A stretch of 8,120 nt of DNA from Oscillospiraceae bacterium (GTDB lineage Bacteria > Bacillota_A > Clostridia > Oscillospirales > Oscillospiraceae): contig JAFYVA010000006.1 in NCBI GenBank assembly GCA_017549325.1, positions 1 through 8,120 on the forward strand. Reading direction: 5' to 3'. Both the position numbers and the translations under genes were made by a program. Below are positions 1-4,267 of the stretch, one piece after another (within the stretch, counting starts at the first letter, position 1; every line of letters begins with the position of its first letter). Below the pieces are notes generated by a model that saw only the letters and a list, made by a program, of their open reading frames with translations, was not told the origin of the DNA and made no database searches.

Positions 1-4
1 ACAA

Positions 5-46
5 ACACAAAGGCAGATGCATATACAAATGCAGATGCCTTTGTGT
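5..46. repeat. Hairpin with 11-bp outer stem and tandem G.A mismatch
   Basis: Perfect 11-base arms (ACACAAAGGCA at 5-15, TGCCTTTGTGT at 36-46) are followed inward by a G16-A17/G34-A35 tandem G.A mismatch and a second 5-bp stem (18-22 with 29-33) around a 6-base loop. The octamer GCAGATGC occurs on both sides (13-20, 31-38). No T-tract follows on the + strand; the window edge hides what follows on the minus strand. The role is unknown. Confidence 0.6.
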
Positions 47-68
47 GTACAAATACAACACCCCCACC

Positions 69-103
69 GCCCCTGCGGGGCACCTCCCCCCACCGGGGGG
101 GAG
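69..103. repeat. Two adjacent GC-rich hairpins, possibly a decayed repeat unit
   Basis: The first hairpin is GCCCC(69-73)/GGGGC(77-81) with loop TGC. The second is CTCCCCCC(84-91)/GGGGGGAG(96-103) with a 4-base loop. The order GGGGCACCTCCCCC...GGGGGAG resembles the reversed repeat units at 3331-3383, so this may be a degenerate relative; that relationship is inferred by eye only. Confidence 0.45.
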
Positions 104-122
104 ACGATACAAAGGGCAAAGC

Positions 123-164
123 GCCCCGTGTGGCGTTCTCTTTTGGGGAAGAACGCCACGGGGC
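123..164. repeat. Strong inverted repeat (14-bp stem with 2-nt bulge)
   Basis: The left arm 123-138 pairs with GAACGCCACGGGGC at 151-164 except for one extra TG in the left arm; the loop is 12 bases. The + strand has no T-run after it. On the minus strand it is followed by a short TTT stretch, so a weak minus-strand terminator is possible but not supported enough to call. Confidence 0.6.
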
Positions 165-183
165 TTACATAGAACACAAACAC

Positions 184-223
184 AAAAAACCCCTCTTTTG
201 CCTTTTTGAGGGCAAAAGAGGGG
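184..223 (-). terminator. Minus-strand intrinsic terminator-like hairpin
   Basis: A perfect 13-bp stem (190-202 with 211-223, loop of 8) is preceded on the + strand by six A residues at 184-189. Read on the minus strand this is a GC-containing stem directly followed by T6, the form of a rho-independent terminator. No minus-strand gene is visible to its right in this window, so what it would terminate is unclear. Sequence form is solid, function is inference. Confidence 0.5.
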
Positions 224-245
224 ACGATGCAGACGATAGGTGAGA

Positions 246-274
246 GGGACAGATTCCCCCCTGTCCCATATACT
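246..274 (+). promoter_or_regulatory. Weak candidate promoter with overlapping hairpin upstream of the holin gene
   Basis: GGGACA (246-251) and TATACT (269-274) are 17 bases apart, giving a good -10 but a poor -35. A 7-bp hairpin (246-252 with 261-267) covers the -35 and most of the spacer. Initiation from here would leave a leader of only about a dozen bases before the start codon, with the RBS at the 5' end, so this call is tentative. Confidence 0.25.
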
Positions 275-293
275 GCAACAGGAGGTTTTTTCT

Positions 294-569
294 ATGGACT
301 TTGGTATTGCAGGCGTGGCGGCCATCACCGTCATCGCCTATCTGGTGGGTCTGGCCGTCAAGGCAACGACCCTCAACAACCGTTGGATCCCCGTCATCTG
401 CGCCGCGGTGGGTGCGGTGCTGGGCGTGGCGGGACTGTACACCATGGCCGACTTCCCCGCCCGCGACGTGCTCTCGGCGGCGGCAGTGGGCATCGTCAGC
501 GGTCTGGCGGCCACGGGCATCCACCAGACTGTCAAACAGCTGGGCAGCGAGGGACAGGGCGATGCCTAA
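294..569 (+). CDS. Small phage-type holin-like membrane protein
   Basis: The product is 91 aa. The ATG at 294 is chosen because GGAGG lies at 281-285, eight bases upstream; the in-frame extension to 240 has no RBS. Three hydrophobic segments are visible, roughly residues 4-22, 31-52 and 58-77, separated by short polar links (KATTLNNR around 23-30, DFPARD around 53-58), with a polar tail. Size and layout fit phage holins that form membrane lesions so that an endolysin can reach peptidoglycan; the pattern resembles Hol44/A118-type (superfamily V) holins, which is my recollection of the family and not a search result. The stop overlaps the start of the amidase gene by 8 nt, the classical holin-endolysin arrangement. 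It could be a prophage remnant or a host-retained cassette; no other phage gene is visible here. Confidence 0.7.
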   Translation: MDFGIAGVAAITVIAYLVGLAVKATTLNNRWIPVICAAVGAVLGVAGLYTMADFPARDVLSAAAVGIVSGLAATGIHQTVKQLGSEGQGDA

Positions 570-1263
570 GGTCTACCTCTCCCCCGCCTACCACCGCTTC
601 AACCCCTGCGCCGTATCGGGCTGCGACGAGACGACCCACAACAACCTCTATCTCGACGCGCTGGAGCCCTTCCTCACCGCCTGCGGCATCCGGTGGAAGC
701 GCGGCCCGCGCCGCACGCCCCGCTCCTCGGAGGACGGCACGGCGCTGATGCTGCAGGCGGTCGCCGAATCCGACGCCTTCGGTGCCGACGTGCACTACGT
801 CTCCCACACCAACGCCTCCACCAACACCGTCGGCGGCGGCACGGTGCGCGGCTGCCGCCCCATCATCTACGCAGGCTCGGAGCGCGGCGAGGCACTGGCA
901 CAGTGCATGATACAGCGCCGCGCCGAGGTCTACGACGGCCCCATCACCCTCAATCGCCGCACCGACCTCTACGAGCTGCGACAGCCGAAGGCCGCCAGCT
1001 TCTACGAAGAGCACGTCTTTCACGACAACGGCGACGATGCCCGGTGGTTCCACGACCACCTCACCGAGGTGGCCCGCAGCGCCGCCAAGGGGCTGTGCGA
1101 CTACTTCTCCATCGTGTTCCGCGAGCCCCAGCCGCCCCTCAGCGCGCCCCTCTATCGGGTGCAGGTGGGGGCCTTCACCGACCTGGCCCGCGCCCGCGCC
1201 TTCCTCGAAACGGTGCGCCAACAGGGCTTTGGCGAGGCCTTTTTGACCACCGCCGAGTCTTAA
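562..1263 (+). CDS. N-acetylmuramoyl-L-alanine amidase (Amidase_3) with a C-terminal SPOR/CwlC-type repeat
   Basis: The product is 233 aa. The start ATG at 562 has GAGGGA at 549-554 and overlaps the holin stop. Residues 1-185 match the zinc amidase fold that cleaves the bond between N-acetylmuramic acid and L-alanine: an opening VYLSP strand, H11 in SPAYHRFN, E23 in CDETTHNN, H82 in VSHTNA (zinc ligands by analogy) and E150 in the EEHVFHDN segment (catalytic Glu position). After a short Pro-rich linker (about 188-196), residues 197-233 read LYRVQVGAFTDLARARAFLE and onward, a peptidoglycan-binding SPOR-like motif. That is only about half the usual 70-residue SPOR domain, or one of the paired repeats seen in CwlC. 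There is no signal peptide, consistent with export through the preceding holin. Likely an endolysin or a domesticated one. The family call is firm; the biological role (phage lysis versus host wall turnover) is not resolved. Confidence 0.85.
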   Translation: MPKVYLSPAYHRFNPCAVSGCDETTHNNLYLDALEPFLTACGIRWKRGPRRTPRSSEDGTALMLQAVAESDAFGADVHYVSHTNASTNTVGGGTVRGCRPIIYAGSERGEALAQCMIQRRAEVYDGPITLNRRTDLYELRQPKAASFYEEHVFHDNGDDARWFHDHLTEVARSAAKGLCDYFSIVFREPQPPLSAPLYRVQVGAFTDLARARAFLETVRQQGFGEAFLTTAES

Positions 1264-1277
1264 CAGCTTCTTATCGG

Positions 1278-1306
1278 CACAGTCCACAAAAGGCTGTGAC
1301 GATTTT
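1278..1306 (+). terminator. Weak terminator candidate after the amidase gene
   Basis: CACAG-T-CC (1278-1285) pairs with GG-CTGTG (1292-1298) with one bulged T and a 6-base loop. ACGA intervenes before a run of only four T (1303-1306). The stem is short and the tract poor, so termination here is uncertain. Confidence 0.3.
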
Positions 1307-1332
1307 CTCCACATTTTTTCACGCTTTTCCTC

Positions 1333-1361
1333 TCGACTTGTTCACGGTTTTAGGCTATACT
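1333..1361 (+). promoter_or_regulatory. Sigma-A-type promoter for the Na/Pi transporter gene
   Basis: TCGACT (1333-1338, four of six matches to TTGACA) and TATACT (1356-1361, five of six to TATAAT) are spaced by exactly 17 bases. Transcription would begin near 1368, giving a leader of about 57 bases. The leader contains GAAAGGGAG (1405-1413), the RBS for the ATG at 1425. Confidence 0.5.
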
Positions 1362-1387
1362 GGTACTTGGTCGAAATTGGCCTAAAA
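1348..1387. repeat. 8-bp inverted repeat flanking the -10 of the transporter promoter
   Basis: TTTTAGGC (1348-1355) and GCCTAAAA (1380-1387) are perfect inverted copies separated by 24 bases. The left arm abuts the -10 hexamer and the right arm lies in the predicted early transcribed region. Arm centres are 32 bp apart, about three helical turns, so the arms could be paired operator half-sites on one face of DNA. No known regulator motif is recognised. Confidence 0.45.
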
Positions 1388-1424
1388 TTACAACGATCAC
1401 TTCTGAAAGGGAGCGTGTTGCACG

Positions 1425-3167
1425 ATGGATCTGTTCTCCTTTATCATGCTGGGCGGCGGTCTGGCCTTCTTCCTCTACGGTATGAACGTCATGTCCTCGG
1501 GTCTGGAGCGTATGGCAGGCGGCAAGCTGGAGGGCGCACTGCGCGCCATGACCTCCAGCCTGTGGAAGTCGCTGGCACTGGGTGCCGGCATCACCATCGC
1601 CATCCAGTCCTCCTCTGCCATGACGGTGATGCTGGTGGGTCTGGTGAACTCCGGCATCATGGACATCTCCCAGACGGTGGGTGTCATCATGGGCTCCAAC
1701 ATCGGCACCACGCTGACGGCGTGGCTGTTGTCGCTGGTGGGACTGGAGACCTCCAACGTGGCTCTCAAGCTCTTAAAGCCGGAGAACTTCTCCCTCATCT
1801 TCGCACTGGTGGGTGCCGTGATGATCATGATGGGCAAGAAGCAGCGGCAGAAGGATATCGGCTCCATCTTCGTGGGCTTCGCCGTGCTGATGTACGGCAT
1901 GAAGCTCATGTCCAATGCCGTGTCTCCTCTGGCCGACGCCCCCGAGTTCGCCGCCATCCTCACCGCCTTCCGCAACCCGCTGCTGGGCGTGCTGGTGGGT
2001 GCCGTCTTTACCGGCATCATCCAGTCCTCCGCCGCCTCCGTGGGCGTGCTGCAGGCGCTGGCGCTCACCGGCTCTATCACCTACGGTATGGCCATCCCCA
2101 TCATCATGGGTCAGAACATCGGTACCTGCGTCACGGCCCTCATCTCCTCCATCGGTGTCAGCCGTAACGCCAAGAAGGTGGCCATCATCCACATCTCCTT
2201 CAACCTGATCGGTACAGTGGTGCTGCTGGCCGTCTACCTCCTCTGCGACGCCCTCATCGGCTTCGCCTTTACCGACAGCGCCATCGACGCTACCGGCATC
2301 GCCTTTGTCCACAGCGTGTTCAATGTGGTCACCACCGTGATGCTGCTGCCCTTCGGCAAGTTCCTTGTCCGCATCGCCAACACCCTCTTGAAGGACAAGG
2401 CCGAGGACGGCCCCCGCCACCTGCTGGACGAGCGCCTGCTGGCCACCCCCTCCGTGGCCATCGCCGAGTGCGACGTGCTGACCAACCGCATGGCCGAGAT
2501 CGCCCGCGATTCGCTGCTGTCTGCCTTTGCCGTGGCCCGCGACTACGATGCCGAGCGCGCCGACAGCGTCACCCACTACGAGGATGAGCTGGACCGCTAC
2601 GAGGACGAACTGGGCACGCTGCTGGTGCATCTGTCGTCCATGCAGCTGTCGCAGAACGACTCGCTGAAGGTCTCCAAGATGCTCCACGCCATCGGCGATT
2701 TCGAGCGTATGGGCGACCACGCGGTGAACATCCGCGACACCGCCCGCGAGCTGCACGAGAAGAAGGCACACTTCTCCGCCGATGCCCAGCACGAGATGCT
2801 GGTGCTCACCGACGCACTGGAGGAGATCCTGCATCAGGCCATCGACTCCTACTGCAACAACCATGTCAAGGGCGCCTATCGCGTCGAGCCTCTGGAGGAG
2901 GTCATCGACGATCTGGTGGCCACCATCAAGACCCACCACATCCAGCGCCTGACGGCCGGCGAGTGCGACATCGAGCGCGGCTTCATCCTCAACGACTTCC
3001 TCAACAACTTCGAGCGCGTGTCCGACCACTGCTCCAATGTGGCCGTCACCATCATCGAGCTGAGCAACAACCGCTTCGATACCCACCGCTATATCCACTC
3101 CGTGGCCTACAACACCGAGGGCTTCCGGGAGGACTACAAGGCCTACTCGGAAAAGTATAAGATTTAA
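1425..3167 (+). CDS. Na+/phosphate cotransporter with C-terminal PhoU domain
   Basis: The product is 580 aa, a normal length for the bacterial Na/Pi cotransporter-PhoU fusion family (NptA/YjbB-like). Residues 1-315 are membrane-embedded and contain the family's internal duplication: QSSSA (61-65) with GSNIGTT (90-96) in the first half, QSSAA (200-204) with GQNIGTC (229-235) in the second. These QSS loops form the substrate and sodium site in the family. Residues about 340-560 form a cytoplasmic PhoU-like helical domain with its two repeats marked by DFERMGDHAVNI (425-436) and NNFERVSDHCSN (527-538), which carry the acidic metal-binding motif. The predicted role is Na+-driven phosphate uptake or export across the plasma membrane, modulated by the PhoU part. 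The start is supported by GAAAGGGAG upstream. It is monocistronic, between its own promoter and a strong terminator. No pst or pho genes lie nearby and no Pho box was recognised. Direction of transport cannot be read from sequence. Confidence 0.92.
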   Translation: MDLFSFIMLGGGLAFFLYGMNVMSSGLERMAGGKLEGALRAMTSSLWKSLALGAGITIAIQSSSAMTVMLVGLVNSGIMDISQTVGVIMGSNIGTTLTAWLLSLVGLETSNVALKLLKPENFSLIFALVGAVMIMMGKKQRQKDIGSIFVGFAVLMYGMKLMSNAVSPLADAPEFAAILTAFRNPLLGVLVGAVFTGIIQSSAASVGVLQALALTGSITYGMAIPIIMGQNIGTCVTALISSIGVSRNAKKVAIIHISFNLIGTVVLLAVYLLCDALIGFAFTDSAIDATGIAFVHSVFNVVTTVMLLPFGKFLVRIANTLLKDKAEDGPRHLLDERLLATPSVAIAECDVLTNRMAEIARDSLLSAFAVARDYDAERADSVTHYEDELDRYEDELGTLLVHLSSMQLSQNDSLKVSKMLHAIGDFERMGDHAVNIRDTARELHEKKAHFSADAQHEMLVLTDALEEILHQAIDSYCNNHVKGAYRVEPLEEVIDDLVATIKTHHIQRLTAGECDIERGFILNDFLNNFERVSDHCSNVAVTIIELSNNRFDTHRYIHSVAYNTEGFREDYKAYSEKYKI

Positions 3168-3180
3168 TCATTTCTCCCCC

Positions 3181-3215
3181 ATCCCCACCGCTGCCAACGC
3201 GGTGGGGATTTTTTT
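3181..3215 (+). terminator. Strong intrinsic terminator after the Na/Pi transporter gene
   Basis: ATCCCCACCGC (3181-3191) and GCGGTGGGGAT (3199-3209) form a perfect 11-bp stem with a 7-base loop, followed directly by T at 3209-3215. It lies 14 bases beyond the stop codon. Confidence 0.92.
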
Positions 3216-3257
3216 GTTGGGGCAGTGCTTGTGGTGCGGAATCCAAAGGCCTGCCCC

Positions 3258-3383
3258 TCTTGGCTCCCCCTTTGGGGGAGCTGTCGAGCGGAGCGAGACT
3301 GAGAGGGCTTTACGGAAGTCTCTCCTTATCGCCCTCTCCGCCTCACTTGCGTTCGGCACCTCTCCCAAAGGGAGAGGCAAGGG
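3258..3383. repeat. Composite palindromic element A1 (two inverted units, 126 bp)
   Basis: The forward unit (3258-3308) has hairpin 1, GCTCCCCC-TTT-GGGGGAGC; hairpin 2 at 3283-3299 with loop GGA; and the end motif GAGAGGGC (3301-3308). After a 22-base spacer the same unit follows inverted (3331-3383): GCCCTCTC, hairpin 2 at 3340-3357 (loop GCAA on the minus strand) and hairpin 1, CCTCTCCC-AAA-GGGAGAGG (about 3359-3377). Stems differ between the two units but pairing is kept. The element begins 43 bases after the terminator. It has no ORF and resembles a REP/BIME-type or MITE-type intergenic element. Confidence 0.8.
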
Positions 3384-3395
3384 AGAGGCACCATC

Positions 3396-3566
3396 CCAAG
3401 GCCCCTTTTGGTAAAGGGGGCTGTCAGCGAAGCTGACTGGGGGATCGTTGCAGCAGGCAGCAGCGAATTTGCCGAAAGCCGATGCGAAAACGAAAAATTT
3501 ATCTGCACGATCCTTCCGTCATTTGCTCCGCAAATGCCACCTCCCTTTACGAAAGGGAGGCTTTGG
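3396..3566. repeat. Composite palindromic element B (two inverted units, longer core)
   Basis: The forward unit starts at CCAAGG (3396), with an AAAGGGGGC-containing hairpin 1 and hairpin 2 GTCAGC-GAA-GCTGAC (3423-3437). The inverted unit has hairpin 2 at 3518-3538 (GGA loop on the minus strand) and hairpin 1 CCTCCCTTT/AAAGGGAGG ending at CTTTGG (3561-3566). Between them GATCGTTGCAG (3443-3453) and CTGCACGATC (3503-3512) form inner inverted arms around a roughly 50-base AT-richer core. Same plan as element A but with a different end motif (GGGGGATC instead of GAGAGGGC) and a longer centre. Confidence 0.7.
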
Positions 3567-3575
3567 TGCGCCGCA

Positions 3576-3600
3576 CCTCTCCCAAAGGGAGAGGCAAGAG
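3576..3600 (-). repeat. Solo hairpin-1 fragment of the A repeat family
   Basis: CCTCTCCC (3576-3583), AAA and GGGAGAGG (3587-3594) followed by CAAGAG reproduce the tip of an inverted A unit. No hairpin 2 or GAGAGGGC partner accompanies it, so it looks like a truncated copy abutting element B. The bases from here to 3663 hold a C-rich tract and nothing else I recognise. Confidence 0.6.
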
Positions 3601-3663
3601 TCTCCCCTCCCCCTTCACCCCCGCGTGTCTCGTCAATATGCCGAAAAACAGCCCCGTTTTTTC

Positions 3664-3681
3664 TCGTTAAAAAAGTCACAA
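3664..3681. promoter_or_regulatory. Candidate Rex (NADH/NAD+ sensor) operator
   Basis: TCGTTAAAAAAGTCACAA matches 11 of the 14 defined positions of the Rex consensus TTGTTAANNNNTTAACAA and ends six bases before the -35 of the hydrogenase promoter. Rex represses fermentative and redox genes in many Firmicutes when NADH is low. A NADH-linked hydrogenase operon is a sensible target, so position and content agree. It is not a perfect palindrome, so this remains inference. Confidence 0.4.
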
Positions 3682-3687
3682 TTTTAC

Positions 3688-3716
3688 TTGTCTGCCCAGA
3701 GTGGCTATGTTATGAT
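3688..3716 (+). promoter_or_regulatory. Sigma-A-type promoter of the hydrogenase operon
   Basis: TTGTCT (3688-3693) and TATGAT (3711-3716) are separated by 17 bases, the best promoter match in the window. Initiation is expected near 3722-3724, giving a leader of about 55 bases with GAAAGGA (3761-3767) as RBS for the first gene. Confidence 0.65.
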
Positions 3717-3718
3717 GT

Positions 3719-3734
3719 GCCTGTAAAAACAGGC
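3719..3734 (+). other. Small hairpin at the predicted 5' end of the hyd transcript
   Basis: GCCTGT (3719-3724), AAAA and ACAGGC (3729-3734) form a perfect 6-bp stem with a tetraloop at the predicted transcription start. If transcription starts at its first bases it would sit at the very 5' end of the mRNA, where such stems can slow 5' end decay. It is too short to be a riboswitch and lacks a T-tract. Confidence 0.4.
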
Positions 3735-3778
3735 AAAGCCCCTTACGCAACACTTTTTGAGAAAGGATACCGGTTGCT

Positions 3779-4267
3779 ATGAACAACACCATCGACCTGC
3801 AGAAGGTAGCGGCCATCATCGACGGCTACGGCTGCCGCCGCGAAGCCCTCATCGCCATCATGCAGGACATTCAGGCTGAGTATAAGTATCTCAGCGAGGA
3901 GACGCTGGAGCTCATCGCCGAGAAGCTGGACATCAGCATCGCCAAGGTCTACTCCGTGGCCACCTTCTACGAGAACTTCTCCCTGGAGGCCAAGGGCAAG
4001 TACATCATCAAGGTCTGCAACGGCACGGCCTGCCATGTCCGCAAGAGCCAGCCCATCTACGATGCTCTGCGGGAGCATCTGGGCCTTGTGGGAGAGAAAA
4101 AGACCTCTGCCGACGGCCTGTTCACGCTGGAGACGGTGGCCTGCCTCGGCGCCTGCGGTCTGGCCCCCGTCATGACCGTCAACGACCATGTCCACTCCAA
4201 GATGACCCCCGAGCGTGCCCTCGCCCTGCTGGAGGATTTGAAGAAGGAGGCCATGGCAAATGAGTAA
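3779..4267 (+). CDS. hydC: NuoE-like [2Fe-2S] subunit of NAD-dependent [FeFe]-hydrogenase (HydC)
   Basis: The product is 162 aa, typical for NuoE/HydC. An N-terminal helical bundle (about 1-70, with the family-typical KVYSVATFYENFS near 56-68) precedes a thioredoxin-like domain whose [2Fe-2S] ligands are C80 and C85 (KVCNGTACHV) and C122 and C126 (ACLGACGLAP). It relays or tunes electrons next to the FMN site of HydB. The start at 3779 is supported by GAAAGGA at 3761-3767. It is the first gene of the operon and overlaps hydB by 8 nt, implying translational coupling. It lacks a transmembrane segment and is cytoplasmic. An alternative is the NuoE of a NADH-dependent formate dehydrogenase, but the downstream hydrogenase catalytic gene argues against it. 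Confidence 0.9.
   Translation: MNNTIDLQKVAAIIDGYGCRREALIAIMQDIQAEYKYLSEETLELIAEKLDISIAKVYSVATFYENFSLEAKGKYIIKVCNGTACHVRKSQPIYDALREHLGLVGEKKTSADGLFTLETVACLGACGLAPVMTVNDHVHSKMTPERALALLEDLKKEAMANE

Noticed and set aside
43..243. A 66-codon + strand frame at the window start
   Set aside because: It crosses four hairpins, has no RBS and is Pro/Gly/Lys-rich low complexity.
1773..3098. A 441-codon minus-strand frame opposite the Na/Pi transporter gene
   Set aside because: Repetitive Gly/Val/His/Asp-rich translation, no RBS logic and no homology signal; it mirrors the codon bias of the real + strand gene.
3258..3600. CRISPR array
   Set aside because: The repeats are inverted pairs of unequal spacing with variable stems, not regularly spaced direct repeats, and no cas genes are present.
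3717..3778. Riboswitch in the hydrogenase leader
   Set aside because: The predicted leader is only about 55 bases with one 6-bp stem and no terminator or sequestering arm.
3202..3782. Several short frames of 60-124 codons in the gene-free interval before hydC
   Set aside because: They run through palindromic repeats and terminator, lack ribosome binding sites and change frame between repeat copies; the region is better explained as repeats plus promoter.
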